The notes below the pieces were generated by a model, which saw only the letters and a program-made list of their open reading frames with translations, had not been told where the DNA came from and did not search any database. A DNA stretch of 64,000 bases, taken from a bacterium (GTDB lineage: Bacteria; Chloroflexota; Chloroflexia; Chloroflexales; Kallotenuaceae). Positions 16,458 through 25,704 of the stretch are shown one piece after another (position 1 is the first letter of the stretch; each line of letters opens with the position of its first letter). The DNA lies in contig JADDQF010000024.1 in assembly GCA_016781505.1 (NCBI GenBank), forward strand, positions 1-64,000, read 5' to 3'. The position numbers and the translations under genes are program-made.

Positions 16458-18311
16458 TTACGGCTGCTCGTCGCTCAAGGCCGCGTCAAAAAAGGTGGCC
16501 AGGCAACGATACAAACGCTCCTGGTTCGCCGGCTTGCTGATGCCGTGGCCTTCGTCGTCAAAGACCAACAGCTCATAGGGTATCTGCGCCGCGTCGAGCT
16601 GTTGCACCACCTGGCGCACGTTTTCCGGCGTCACGTTCGGATCTTGCCCGCCCTGGATAATCAGCAAGCGGCCGCGAATCTGATGGACGAAGTTGATCGG
16701 CGAGCGCTCGCGGTAGCGCTCAGGCACTTGAGCCGGACTGCCGCCGAGCATTTCTTCGCTGTAGGGTCGCAGGTCTGGCCGCGTTGTCTCGTAATCAACC
16801 ACCAGATCGGTCATGCCACAGATCGGCGCGGCTGCCGCAATGAGCTCGGGTGGGTAGTGGGTAATCAGACACCAAGAGCTATAACCGCCATACGAGGTGC
16901 CGGTAACGCCTACCCGGCCGGGAGCCGCTAGTCCAGCCGCGATCAGCGCTTGAGCCCCGGCGGCGATATCAGCCTGTTCCCGGCCACCCCAACCATCCTC
17001 CTTGATCGCTTCGCGGAAGCGTAGGCCAAAGCCCGTGCTGCCGCGGTAATTAACGTCGAGCACGTTGAAGCCTTGGGCAACCAGATACTGGATCTGCGGG
17101 TTGAGGCGGTCTTCGGAATGATAGGTTGGTCCTCCATGAATATACAGGATGGCGCGGCGCTGGTTAGTCTCGGCCCGGTACAGCCAGCCCTGGATCGGCA
17201 GCCCATCAGTCGACGTCCAGCGAAAATCTTCCGCCGCCACCAGTTGCGCTTGATCCAGCTCCGTCCGCTCCCACCCGCGCGTCAGCGAGACGAGATCGGC
17301 TGGCGTGTGGGCGTCCAGCTTGAAGCGCACAATATCGGTAGGTGTGGTCGCCGCGCTGTACAGCCCGAGCCATGTGCCGTCAGGCGCCCGTCCCAGCGGG
17401 ACGATGTTGCCGGGAAGGGCTGGAAACGGCGTTTCGTGGTCCGCTTGAGGGCTGCGAAAGGTGGGCAGGTGGCGGGCATCCGCCATCTCGTCCACGACGA
17501 TTAAGCCGTCCGGCGTACACCAGGCCTGCTCAATATTGCGTGCGGGATCGTCGATCAGCCAGCGCAGCTCACCCGTGGGCCAATGGTAGATCCCCATGCT
17601 TTTATGCTCCTGCGCTGCGCCCGTTCGCGACTCAGACAGCACCAGGATTTGTTCGCCGTCCGGCAGCCACTTAGCGGCAACTTTCACCGTGTCGCCAAAG
17701 TTAAGGATTTCGCGGTCATGGAGCCCTTCCGCGTCGACGAGGTGGATCTGCCGGCCAGCTGGATGGCGATCTTGCCGGGCGTACAGCAGATGAGTTCCTT
17801 GGCGATTAAGGCTCGGCCCACCCCAGGCGGGTCGCTCGGGACGGGCAATTGGCCTGCGGTCGCCGGTATGGAGATCGTGGCGGTACACCCACGTCGGCTC
17901 GATCAGCTGGCCCGTGCTGGTGTCGACGTTCGCGCCGTAAAACAGAGTCGTGTTATCGGGATGCAGCTCGCCGCCGCGGATAAAGAACGCCGGCCGATCT
18001 TCGGTCAGTGGTTCCAGCACCTGGGGTTGATCCAACGCTACGCGATACAGCCGCACGTGCTCGTCGCCGTCGTGGTCCTCGGCCACAATCACCACGCGCC
18101 CGTCCCTGGCCCATCCGACAAGCATGGTCGCCTGTGGTGTATGGGTCAGTGCAACCGGCGGCTGTGTGCCATCGGTCGGTGCGTAAAACACGTCGATGTG
18201 CTGATGCACCCCCCGCCACATCCAGGCTATCCAGCGGCTATCAGGCGATAGCTGGGCGGCCAGTACGGTTGGCAGGTGTAATAGCTGGTGCAAAAATTGG
18301 TCGTTGGACAT
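16458..18311 (-). CDS. S9 family prolyl oligopeptidase-like serine peptidase
   Basis: 617-aa cytoplasmic-type peptidase (no signal peptide) of the acylaminoacyl-peptidase/dipeptidyl-peptidase group. An N-terminal beta-propeller (about 1-350, with repeats such as DSRWIAWMWRG and DNTTLFYGA) precedes the alpha/beta hydrolase domain. The triad is visible: Ser in GTSYGGYSSW, Asp in QGGQDPNV and His in DEGHGISKP. It should trim short peptides or act on acylated N-termini. The start at ATG 18311 follows GGAAGAA. A perfect 11-bp hairpin lies in its leader. Confidence 0.9.
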   Translation of the reverse strand: MSNDQFLHQLLHLPTVLAAQLSPDSRWIAWMWRGVHQHIDVFYAPTDGTQPPVALTHTPQATMLVGWARDGRVVIVAEDHDGDEHVRLYRVALDQPQVLEPLTEDRPAFFIRGGELHPDNTTLFYGANVDTSTGQLIEPTWVYRHDLHTGDRRPIARPERPAWGGPSLNRQGTHLLYARQDRHPAGRQIHLVDAEGLHDREILNFGDTVKVAAKWLPDGEQILVLSESRTGAAQEHKSMGIYHWPTGELRWLIDDPARNIEQAWCTPDGLIVVDEMADARHLPTFRSPQADHETPFPALPGNIVPLGRAPDGTWLGLYSAATTPTDIVRFKLDAHTPADLVSLTRGWERTELDQAQLVAAEDFRWTSTDGLPIQGWLYRAETNQRRAILYIHGGPTYHSEDRLNPQIQYLVAQGFNVLDVNYRGSTGFGLRFREAIKEDGWGGREQADIAAGAQALIAAGLAAPGRVGVTGTSYGGYSSWCLITHYPPELIAAAAPICGMTDLVVDYETTRPDLRPYSEEMLGGSPAQVPERYRERSPINFVHQIRGRLLIIQGGQDPNVTPENVRQVVQQLDAAQIPYELLVFDDEGHGISKPANQERLYRCLATFFDAALSDEQP

Positions 18312-18333
18312 ATGTGCGTTCTTCCAAGTCAGG

Positions 18334-18359
18334 GGCGGCTGCACTCCGGTGCAGCCGCC
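18334..18359. promoter_or_regulatory. Perfect inverted repeat in the leader of the S9 peptidase gene
   Basis: GGCGGCTGCAC-TCCG-GTGCAGCCGCC is an 11-bp perfect palindrome with a 4-nt loop, 22 nt before the peptidase start codon. It lies in the divergent region shared with the deacetylase gene. It has no T-run, so an operator or a 5' stem-loop is more likely than a terminator. Confidence 0.5.
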
Positions 18360-18505
18360 TACCGGCAGCGTTGGCTAACAATTTCAGCGGTTCGTGAGCG
18401 GTCATATTTGCCGCATCATACCATTCTTCCCCTGCCGATTGCCAGGGCGCTCAAAGTTGCCGCCGCGGTCGTTTCGTGCTACGCTGCCGCCAAAAGGACG
18501 TCTCC

Positions 18506-19540
18506 ATGAACACCGCCTATCTTGTCGACGATCGTTTTTTGCTCCACGACGATTTCGACCATCCCGAAAATGCGGCGCGCTTGCGCTCGGTTCTGCGGAC
18601 ACTTGAAAGCAGCCAGATCCTGCCGGAACTAACGCGGCTGGAGCCGCGCGACGCAACCATGGATGAAATCGTTGCTGTGCATCATCCGCGCATGATCCAG
18701 CACACCCAGCGCATGGCGCTGTTCGGCGGCGGCCGGCTCAACCCGGATACCTACGTGGTGCCCGAGTCGTGGGAGGTTGCCACGCTTGCGGCCGGTGCGG
18801 TTGCGCGGGCGGTGGAAGCGGTCGTCGGCGGCGAGGTGCGGAACGCTTTTGCACTGGTGCGGCCTCCCGGTCATCACGCAACGCCGAGTACGGCGATGGG
18901 GTTTTGCCTGATCAACCATGTTGCGGTGGCGGCGCAGGTCGCCCGGCAGCAGCTTGGTATTCAGCGCGTCGCCATCATCGATTGGGATACGCACCACGGC
19001 AACGGCACGCAAGATATCTTTTACGACGATCCCCAGGTGCTGTATGTCTCGTCACATACCTACCCGTTTTATCCCGGCACAGGTCATTGGCGTGAGCTAG
19101 GCAGCGGCGCCGGTGAAGGCACGACGCTCAACATTCCCCTGCCGGCCCATACGGGCGATAGGGCGTTCGAGCGGGTGTACGAAACGCTTGTGGCGCGAGC
19201 GGTCCGCCGCTTTGCACCGGAGCTGATCATCGTCTCGGCCGGTTATGATTGTCATTGGCGCGATCCGCTGGCACCGATGGCGATGAGCGTTACCGGGTTT
19301 GCCCGGCTGGCCCAGCTGGTCGTTGCTCTGGCCGACGAGGTGTGCAACGGCCGGCTCGTGTGTGCGCTTGAGGGTGGGTACGACCTCCAAGCGCTGGCCG
19401 AGGGCGTGTTGGCCACGTTGCGCGTGCTCCAGGGCAAGCCCGAGCTCGTAGCGGATTCGCTGGGAACGCATCCCGAAGCCAAGCTCGATCTTGAGCCCAT
19501 GATCGCCGCGATTGCCCGAATTCATCCATTATTGACATAA
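18506..19540 (+). CDS. Histone deacetylase family protein (AcuC/HdaH-like)
   Basis: 344-aa zinc amidohydrolase of the arginase/deacetylase fold. Bacterial members remove acetyl groups from proteins, polyamines or acetoin-pathway enzymes, and the substrate here is unknown. The conserved PGHHATPSTAMGFCLINH (His123-His124), the metal site DWDTHHGNGTQDIFY (Asp161, His163) and SAGYDCHWRDPLAPM are all intact. AAAGGACG precedes ATG 18506. It is divergent from the S9 peptidase and ends 79 nt before hisH. Confidence 0.9.
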   Translation: MNTAYLVDDRFLLHDDFDHPENAARLRSVLRTLESSQILPELTRLEPRDATMDEIVAVHHPRMIQHTQRMALFGGGRLNPDTYVVPESWEVATLAAGAVARAVEAVVGGEVRNAFALVRPPGHHATPSTAMGFCLINHVAVAAQVARQQLGIQRVAIIDWDTHHGNGTQDIFYDDPQVLYVSSHTYPFYPGTGHWRELGSGAGEGTTLNIPLPAHTGDRAFERVYETLVARAVRRFAPELIIVSAGYDCHWRDPLAPMAMSVTGFARLAQLVVALADEVCNGRLVCALEGGYDLQALAEGVLATLRVLQGKPELVADSLGTHPEAKLDLEPMIAAIARIHPLLT

Positions 19541-19565
19541 TGCGTTTTTCTTTCGGTGCAAAACC

Positions 19566-19582
19566 GGCTATAATGTATAGCC
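19566..19582 (+). promoter_or_regulatory. hisH promoter -10 inside a palindrome
   Basis: A perfect TATAAT (19569-19574), 45 nt before hisH, is embedded in the inverted repeat GGCTATA-ATG-TATAGCC. A TTGACA at 19532-19537 is too far (31 nt) to be its -35, and the correctly spaced hexamer (TTTTCT) is poor. Such a weak promoter with a symmetric -10 could be an operator. This is inference. Confidence 0.5.
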
Positions 19583-19619
19583 ACATGATGCAAACAATAA
19601 ACGTTCCAGAGATAATCCG

Positions 19620-20285
19620 ATGATTGCAGTGATTGATTATGGCGCCGGCAACCTGCGCTCGGCGGTGCGCGCGTTGCAACATGTTGGCGCGGACCTGGTT
19701 GTGACCGACGATCCCGCGCTGATTACAGGTGCAGCGGGCGTGGTATTGCCGGGCGTCGGCGCCACACGCGACACGATGCAGGAGCTCGAGCGGCGCGGCT
19801 TAGCCACGATTATTCCGCAGATTATTGCCGCTGGGACGCCGTTTTTGGGCATTTGTGTCGGCATGCAAGTGCTGGCACAAACAAGCGAAGAATGGAGCGA
19901 CCATGCCTGTCTTGGCGTCGCTCCCGGTGCGGTGCGGCGCTTCCCGGCCGAGGTAGGCAAAGTGCCGCAGATCGGGTGGAATCAGGTATGCTTCACCACT
20001 GAGCATCCCATCTTTGCCGGCATTCCCAACGGCGCGGATTTTTATTTTGTCCATTCCTTTTACGTTGACACCCCTGACGAGCGGTATGTTGCCGGACGAA
20101 CGGAATATGGTTTGTCGTTTCCGTCTGTGCTTGCGTTCGGATCCGTGGTCGCCACGCAGTTCCACCCGGAAAAGAGTGGCCGCTGGGGTTTAGCCCTGCT
20201 GCGTAATTTTGTGCGTCTGGTGGCAGCGCATGACGCTGGCAATGGGGAGCGGTTGGCCGAGACGGCAGCCGCGAAGGCATCCTAG
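19620..20285 (+). CDS. hisH: Imidazole glycerol phosphate synthase, glutaminase subunit
   Basis: 221-aa class I glutamine amidotransferase that supplies ammonia to HisF in histidine synthesis. The nucleophile Cys sits in [11 protein letters not shown], and the His-Glu pair is in QFHPEKSG. Length and order match HisH over about 200 residues, with a short extra C-terminal tail (about 15 residues). hisA follows after 74 nt, and hisF lies two genes on. The ribosome site is weak (GAGATAATCCG). Confidence 0.95.
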   Translation: MIAVIDYGAGNLRSAVRALQHVGADLVVTDDPALITGAAGVVLPGVGATRDTMQELERRGLATIIPQIIAAGTPFLGICVGMQVLAQTSEEWSDHACLGVAPGAVRRFPAEVGKVPQIGWNQVCFTTEHPIFAGIPNGADFYFVHSFYVDTPDERYVAGRTEYGLSFPSVLAFGSVVATQFHPEKSGRWGLALLRNFVRLVAAHDAGNGERLAETAAAKAS

Positions 20286-20359
20286 ACGTGGGAGTTGGCC
20301 GACCACATCAACGTGCAGCGTCGCACGCCCCTGTGTACCTGCTGCGTATGTGAGGTTTC

Positions 20360-21091
20360 ATGCAAATTATTCCCGCGATTGATATCAAGGATGGCCGCTG
20401 TGTTCGACTGTTCCAAGGCGATTACGATCAAATCACCGTGTTTGATCACGATCCGGTTGCCGTTGCGCGTAAATGGCAGCGACTGGGGGCCGAGCGGATC
20501 CATGTCGTCGACCTGGATGGTGCCAAGGTCGGTCGGCCGGTCAATGCCCAGGTCGTGTTCGCGATTGTCCGCGCCATCTCGATTCCGGTGCAGCTCGGGG
20601 GCGGTCTGCGGGACCAAGCAGCCGTGGACGCGGCGCTTAACCTCGGGGTTGAGCGGGTTGTGTTGGGCACCGCCGCGGTGCGCGATCCGCAGCTGATTAG
20701 CCGGCTGGTGCAGCACTACGCTGCACGCATCGTGGTGGGGGTGGATGCCCGTGATGGTTGGGTAGCGGCTCAGGGGTGGACCGAAACTTCCCAGATCAAG
20801 ACCGATGATCTGGTGCGGCGAATGGGTGTGCTTGGGGTGCGGACCATTATCTATACCGACATTGGTCGTGATGGCACCCTGACCGGGCCGGACGTCAAAG
20901 GTGTCGCGGAGCTGGTTCAGGTGAACGGGCCCGACATTATTGCCTCGGGTGGTGTTGCCAACCTCGACGATTTGGTGGCGCTTGGGAAAACTGGCGCGGC
21001 AGGTGTGATCGTGGGCAAGGCGCTGTACACAGGTGCATTTGATCTGCCGCAGGCTATCGACGCTGCCAAAGGACTGCGGGCTGAAGCGTAA
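20360..21091 (+). CDS. hisA: ProFAR isomerase
   Basis: 243-aa (beta/alpha)8 barrel catalysing the Amadori rearrangement of ProFAR to PRFAR in histidine synthesis. The N-terminal phosphate and catalytic region PAIDIKDGRCVRLFQGDY contains the general-base Asp. VQLGGGLRD and the second catalytic Asp region TDIGRDGTLTGPD follow, and IASGGVANLDDL closes the barrel. The half-barrel repeat resembles hisF downstream. GTGAGG precedes the ATG. A gene for a coiled-coil protein separates it from hisF. Confidence 0.95.
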   Translation: MQIIPAIDIKDGRCVRLFQGDYDQITVFDHDPVAVARKWQRLGAERIHVVDLDGAKVGRPVNAQVVFAIVRAISIPVQLGGGLRDQAAVDAALNLGVERVVLGTAAVRDPQLISRLVQHYAARIVVGVDARDGWVAAQGWTETSQIKTDDLVRRMGVLGVRTIIYTDIGRDGTLTGPDVKGVAELVQVNGPDIIASGGVANLDDLVALGKTGAAGVIVGKALYTGAFDLPQAIDAAKGLRAEA

Positions 21092-21148
21092 CGTCCATCT
21101 ATTCTAGGCGATTCCAATGTTGTGGGTCGGGGTTTAACAGAGGCGCGC

Positions 21149-22270
21149 ATGTCGACAAACAAGAACGAAATCACGGCTAAGTACGAAGAAGAAAAGCTGC
21201 GTGTGCAAGAACAGTCGCAGCTGATTTATTTGCAAAATCAAATCGACGAGCTGCGGCGGCTGCTCAAAGAGCAAAACAATAAATATGCGTGGTCGATGGA
21301 GCAGGTGCGCCGGGTTGAGGCGCTTAACGCCCAGCTCAAAGGCGAGATCGACCGGCATGCGCAGGACACGCAGCTGGTGCAGGAGTCGTATAAGCGCGAG
21401 CTGTCGGCGCTGCGGCGCGATGTCGCCAATGCGCTGGTCCGGGCCGAAGACTCGGTCAAGCCGGTGCGTGAAATGCAGGCGGTCATTCACCAGCTCGGCG
21501 AGTCGCGCCGCAATGATCGCGAGCATGTCGCACCATTGTTTGGCCGGATTGACGAGCTTGAGCGCCGCGAGCGCGAGCTGCTGCCGCATATTCGGGAAAC
21601 CGATGATCGTTTCCGCGTGGTGATGACGCAGCTGGAGCAGCTCCGTCTGGCCGACATGGATACGCTGGACGATCTGCGCGTGCTGAGCGATGAGATCAAG
21701 GCCGAAAAACAGGCGTTGCGCCGGCAGGCGATCGAGGCTCAGCAAATGGTGGCCGACGCGCGCAGCTCCTTGCAAGCGCCGGTCGCGCGCATCAAGCATC
21801 TTGAAGAGCAGTACAAACAGTTGGAGGAGCGGATCAAGCCGCTGCCGGAGGCGATTGAGGACGTGGCCCAAGTGCTGCCCGGGATCAAGGAAGACGTGCG
21901 CCGGGTCGAAATTATCAGCACTGAGCGGTTCATGATGACGCAGGAGCGCCTTGAGGAGCTCCGGCATCAGAACGAAGAGCGGTTGATTAACCTGCACGAC
22001 ACAGATGAAGAGCATTTACGGCATGTGACAAGCTGGCTGGAGCGCATTGATGCCTGGTGCCGTGAAGAAGAAGGGCGCGTAGGACGGCTCGGCAATCGGC
22101 TTGACTTAGTGATCCAGCGGCATGAAGGTCGTCTGGCCGATGTTGAAAGCCAGGGGCTGCAAGTGCTGGAAGAGCTGGCCGCCTCGTGGAACTCGCTGCT
22201 GGAGACGCGCCGCGCCCAGGATCTGGAGCGCAGAGATACCACCAAGTCCCAAGAGCAGCCGAGGCCGTAA
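21149..22270 (+). CDS. Long coiled-coil protein of unknown function inside the his operon
   Basis: 373-aa hydrophilic protein without signal or membrane segment, almost wholly helical. Heptad-like Leu/Ile spacing with many Glu, Arg and Gln residues runs from about residue 8 to 350 (for example [15 protein letters not shown] and [15 protein letters not shown]). No known domain was recognised. A cytoskeletal, scaffold or SMC-like hinge-less role is possible. ATG 21149 follows AGAGGCG, and a GTG at 21122 is in frame. The stop overlaps the hisF start as TAATG, so it is co-translated with histidine genes. Confidence 0.8.
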   Translation: MSTNKNEITAKYEEEKLRVQEQSQLIYLQNQIDELRRLLKEQNNKYAWSMEQVRRVEALNAQLKGEIDRHAQDTQLVQESYKRELSALRRDVANALVRAEDSVKPVREMQAVIHQLGESRRNDREHVAPLFGRIDELERRERELLPHIRETDDRFRVVMTQLEQLRLADMDTLDDLRVLSDEIKAEKQALRRQAIEAQQMVADARSSLQAPVARIKHLEEQYKQLEERIKPLPEAIEDVAQVLPGIKEDVRRVEIISTERFMMTQERLEELRHQNEERLINLHDTDEEHLRHVTSWLERIDAWCREEEGRVGRLGNRLDLVIQRHEGRLADVESQGLQVLEELAASWNSLLETRRAQDLERRDTTKSQEQPRP

Positions 22271-23049
22271 TGCTGACTCGTCGAATTATTCCCTGCCTGG
22301 ATGTTAAGAATGGCCGTGTGGTCAAAGGTGTGACCTTTGTTAACCACCTGGATGCTGGCGATCCGGTCGCGCTGGCCGAGCTGTACGACCGTGAGGGCGC
22401 CGACGAGCTGGTCTTTTACGATATCACAGCCTCGTCGGATGAGCGCGCGATCATGGCGGATGTGGTCGAACGGACCGCGGCCCAGGTCTTTATTCCCCTG
22501 ACTGTTGGCGGCGGCATTCGCACCGTCGAAGATATGTACCGTATGCTGCGGGCCGGCGCGGATAAAGTGTCGATCAACACCGCTGCGTTCTACAATCCAC
22601 AGCTGATCGCCGACGGCGCGCAGCGCTTTGGCAGCCAGTGCATCGTGCTGTCGATCGATGCGCGGCGGGTCAACGAGGCGGGCGCACCACCGCGCTGGGA
22701 AGTTTTTACCCATACCGGCGGCGCTGGGCGGGCTACTGCCACGGATGCTGTGGAGTGGGCGCGGCAAGGCGCCGAGCTTGGCGCGGGCGAGATCGTGATC
22801 AACAGCATCGACGCCGATGGGACGCGCGCTGGCTATGACTTGGAGCTGTTGCAGGCGGTGGCGGATGTGGTAGGTGTGCCGGTGATCGCGTCTGGCGGCG
22901 CTGGTTCGTTGCAGCACATGCTTGAGGCCGTGACCATTGGCCGAGCGGATGCGGCGCTCGCGGCATCGATCTTTCATTTCGGAACTCATTCCATTGGGGA
23001 AGCCAAGACGTTTTTTGCCGATCACGGAGTGCCGATCCGCAAGCTTTAG
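22270..23049 (+). CDS. hisF: Imidazole glycerol phosphate synthase, cyclase subunit
   Basis: 259-aa (beta/alpha)8 barrel forming imidazole glycerol phosphate and AICAR from PRFAR and ammonia from HisH. Catalytic Asp residues are visible in [15 protein letters not shown] (barrel N-terminus) and [14 protein letters not shown]. The phosphate sites are VGGGIR and ASGGAGS. The ATG shares its A with the TAA of the coiled-coil gene upstream. The three his genes here form the HisA-HisH-HisF branch point, and other his genes are not in the window. Confidence 0.95.
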   Translation: MLTRRIIPCLDVKNGRVVKGVTFVNHLDAGDPVALAELYDREGADELVFYDITASSDERAIMADVVERTAAQVFIPLTVGGGIRTVEDMYRMLRAGADKVSINTAAFYNPQLIADGAQRFGSQCIVLSIDARRVNEAGAPPRWEVFTHTGGAGRATATDAVEWARQGAELGAGEIVINSIDADGTRAGYDLELLQAVADVVGVPVIASGGAGSLQHMLEAVTIGRADAALAASIFHFGTHSIGEAKTFFADHGVPIRKL

Positions 23050-23120
23050 GGAATGCCTGCGGCAAGTGCAAGCACAGGCCGTGCTGCGTGCTCCTCGGAT
23101 CAACCTGGTACAGATAGATT

Positions 23121-23810
23121 ATGAAGATCACTGCACGTTTTTTTGCCGTCCATCGGGATATTGTGGGAGCGCCCGAGCTGGTGGTTGAGGTGCCTGCTGG
23201 CACGACGCTTGGGCAACTTTGGGCGAAGCTGGGCGAGCAATACCCGGCGCTGGTGCCGGCTACCCGCAGCATCATGTTTGCCCGTAATGAGGCCTATGCC
23301 GATCCTGCCACGGAGCTGGCTGACGGCGACGAGGCCGCCTTCATTCCACCGGTTAGCGGCGGTCAGGACGACATCGCGCCGTTCATGGTCACGGAACAGC
23401 CTCTGAATGGCGCGGCCTTGCAGCGCTACGTCCAAACAGCGCAGGACGGCGCAGTGGTGCTCTTCACCGGCGTTGTGCGCGACAACTTTGGTGGCCGCGC
23501 AACGGACTATCTGGTGTACGAAGCCTACGCCGCGATGGCCGTGCCGGTGCTGGCGCAGCTAGCGGCCGACGCCCAAAAGCAGTGGGAGATCGGCCGGGTG
23601 GCCGTGCATCATCGGGTGGGACGGCTGGCCATTGGCGAGACCGCGGTAATCGTCGCGGTGGCTGCGCCGCATCGACACGCCGCGTTTGCGGCCGCTGAGC
23701 AGATCATGGACCGGATCAAAGAGGTCGCGCCGATCTGGAAGCGTGAGCATTGGCAGGATGGGGCTGCGGAATGGGTCGGCGATGAGCGGGAGCGCAAGGG
23801 CCTGGCGTAG
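23121..23810 (+). CDS. Fused MoaD-MoaE molybdopterin synthase
   Basis: 229-aa single chain joining both subunits that insert two sulfurs into precursor Z to make molybdopterin. Residues 1-81 are a beta-grasp MoaD ending in PPVSGG (Gly80-Gly81), the tail that must carry the thiocarboxylate. Residues about 86-229 are MoaE with VLFTGVVRDNF, EAYAAMA and the catalytic Lys region KEVAPIWKREHW. Because the di-glycine is internal, cleavage after Gly81 is expected, as reported for mycobacterial MoaX. It follows hisF by 71 nt. moeA lies 2.4 kb away on the other strand. Confidence 0.9.
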   Translation: MKITARFFAVHRDIVGAPELVVEVPAGTTLGQLWAKLGEQYPALVPATRSIMFARNEAYADPATELADGDEAAFIPPVSGGQDDIAPFMVTEQPLNGAALQRYVQTAQDGAVVLFTGVVRDNFGGRATDYLVYEAYAAMAVPVLAQLAADAQKQWEIGRVAVHHRVGRLAIGETAVIVAVAAPHRHAAFAAAEQIMDRIKEVAPIWKREHWQDGAAEWVGDERERKGLA

Positions 23811-23842
23811 CGCCGAGCAAATCAGATCACCAGCTCAACACG

Positions 23843-23873
23843 CAGCCCGGGGCGGACGCCTAGCCCCTGGCTG
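23843..23873. terminator. Hairpin between convergent genes
   Basis: CAGCC-C-GGGGC and GCCCC-T-GGCTG form a 10-pair stem with one mismatch and a 9-nt loop. It lies between the fused MoaD-MoaE gene and the converging acylphosphatase gene. Only a weak T-rich tract (TGGTTTGG) follows on the plus strand. Confidence 0.5.
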
Positions 23874-23929
23874 TGGTTTGGTATCAAATGTTGTCTGACG
23901 ACGTAGTTCGACCAGCCGGCGCCGAGCTG

Positions 23930-24220
23930 CTACCACAAGATCGCGAACGGCCCTTCCCGGTTGGTGGCGGTCTCCCACTCGACGTCCACATGCTCGACGT
24001 CGGCGGCGGTCGGCCCGCTGTAGCACCAGCTGATCAAGCGCTGGACTGCTCCGCGGCTGCCTTCAAAGATGGCCTCGACCCGGCTATCGGCCAGATTGCG
24101 CACCCAGCCTTCAACTTCGCCCCGCCGTGCTTGGTCCCGCAGATGGGTCCGAAAATTAACGCCCTGAACCTTGCCCGAGATAAAAACATGCGCCCGCACG
24201 CGCTCCGCGCTGATTGCCAT
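23930..24220 (-). CDS. acyP: Acylphosphatase
   Basis: 96-aa enzyme hydrolysing acyl phosphates such as acetyl phosphate and carbamoyl phosphate. The signature KVQGVNFRTHLRDQA contains the phosphate-binding Arg24, and GWVRNLADSRVEAIFEG contains the catalytic Asn42. The family usually has GVGFR, so the Asn for Gly is a small departure. GTAGGTG precedes ATG 24220. A longer frame to 24307 exists without a ribosome site. It lies 107 nt from the end of mnmE, in the same direction. Confidence 0.93.
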   Translation of the reverse strand: MAISAERVRAHVFISGKVQGVNFRTHLRDQARRGEVEGWVRNLADSRVEAIFEGSRGAVQRLISWCYSGPTAADVEHVDVEWETATNREGPFAILW

Positions 24221-24327
24221 TGAAACACCTACTTCAAATACATGCTGTTTGCAACAGTTAACCAGGGTGTACGCCTCAAGCGCAGCTGCGGGGCGTATAT
24301 ATATCAACGATTGCGGCCAGTGTGAAG

Positions 24328-25695
24328 TTACTTGCCGATGCAGAACCGACTAAAGATCGTCGCTAACAAGTCCTCGCCAACGGTTTCTCCCGTTACTTCG
24401 CCAAGTGCCTGCACTGCCGCCGTAACATCAACTGCCACTAAATCGATCGGAATGCCAGCTTCGAGCGCCGCCACTGCGCTGCGTAGATGTTCTACGCTGC
24501 GGTACAGAGCCTCACGATGGCGCGGGTTTGTTACAAGTGTTTCGCCTGTCAAATCCGAATGACCAAGCAGCGTATGTGCCACCGTTTCGCCAAGTTCAGC
24601 CAGCCCAGTTCCCGTTGCAGCCGAGGTCACGACATGCGCCTGCAAGGTGGGGTGCGCCGCCAGCAGTGGCTGGGGATCGAGCTGGCTGGGCTGATCTGCC
24701 TTATTCCCCACCAGCACCGTCGGTCTCCCATGGGTCAACGCCGCGATAGCCAGGTCCTCAGCTGTGAGTGGCGCGGATTGATCGACGACCAACAGCACAA
24801 TGTCTGCCGTGGCCAAGGCGCGGCGGCTGCGCTCCACGCCGATCCGCTCCACCGGATCGTCCGTTTCCGTTATCCCGGCCGTATCAATTAACACCACCGG
24901 CACCCCATGAAGGTTCGCCGTTTCTTCCAATGTATCGCGGGTGGTGCCCGCTACCGGCGTGACAATCGCGCGCTCGACCTGCAGCAGCGCGTTCAACAGG
25001 CTGGACTTGCCCGCGTTAGGCCGCCCGACCAGAACCGCCCGCGCGCCGTAGCGGTACAACATGCCTTGTTCGGCGCCGCGGTACAACCGCTCCGTTTGGG
25101 CCAGCGCGGTTCGCAGCGGGCGCAGCACCTCTTGCTCCGGCACGTCGTCTTCCGGAAAGTCCACCAGCGCCGTCAAATAGGCCAATGCGCCAATCAGCTC
25201 GTCCCGCGCTGCCTGGACTTGCCGCGACAAGCCGCCGCCCAGTTGGTCCAATGCAAGCTGGAGGCCGGTTTGCGTCCGGGCCTGAATCAGATCGAGCGTG
25301 GCTTCTGCCTGGGCCAGGTCGATCCGCCCATTCAAAAACGCCCGCAGTGTAAACTCGCCGGGTTCGGCTAGCCGTGCTCCGGCGTGCAGCGCAAGCTCCA
25401 GCGTGCGCCGTAGGGGGAGCGCGCCGCCATGACAATGTACTTCGACCACATCTTCGCGGGTGTACGAGTGCGGCGCTTTGAAATACACGGCCAGCGCTTC
25501 GTCTATGCTTTGGCCCTGCTCGTCGACGATCTTGCCATAACGCAGCAGCTGCGGCTGGTACTGCTCGCCGCCGCGGCGTGGCCGAAAGATGCGCCGGGCA
25601 ATCGTGAGCGCATCGCCGCCACTCAGCCGCACAATGCCGACGCCGCCTTCGCCGACCGGCGTTGCAACTGCTGCAATCGTATCTGTGTATAACAT
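24328..25695 (-). CDS. mnmE: tRNA-5-carboxymethylaminomethyluridine modification GTPase MnmE
   Basis: 455-aa GTPase that with MnmG modifies wobble U34 of tRNAs. It has the N-terminal folate-binding domain (DTIAAVATPVGEGGVGIVRLSG), a helical domain, an inserted G domain with G1 GRPNAGKSS (224-232), G3 DTAGI and G4 NKAD, and the invariant C-terminal CIGK. All parts are intact and of usual length. It starts 9 nt after the cytochrome gene and so is probably co-transcribed with it. AGCAGGA is the likely ribosome site. Confidence 0.97.
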   Translation of the reverse strand: MLYTDTIAAVATPVGEGGVGIVRLSGGDALTIARRIFRPRRGGEQYQPQLLRYGKIVDEQGQSIDEALAVYFKAPHSYTREDVVEVHCHGGALPLRRTLELALHAGARLAEPGEFTLRAFLNGRIDLAQAEATLDLIQARTQTGLQLALDQLGGGLSRQVQAARDELIGALAYLTALVDFPEDDVPEQEVLRPLRTALAQTERLYRGAEQGMLYRYGARAVLVGRPNAGKSSLLNALLQVERAIVTPVAGTTRDTLEETANLHGVPVVLIDTAGITETDDPVERIGVERSRRALATADIVLLVVDQSAPLTAEDLAIAALTHGRPTVLVGNKADQPSQLDPQPLLAAHPTLQAHVVTSAATGTGLAELGETVAHTLLGHSDLTGETLVTNPRHREALYRSVEHLRSAVAALEAGIPIDLVAVDVTAAVQALGEVTGETVGEDLLATIFSRFCIGK

Positions 25696-25704
25696 ATGGT
25701 CCTG

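Noticed and set aside
21134-22015. Antisense frame of 293 codons across the coiled-coil gene
   Set aside because: It is the mirror of a Glu/Arg/Leu-rich coding strand and gives Leu/His/Arg-rich nonsense. The coupled plus-strand frame with the hisF overlap is the real gene.
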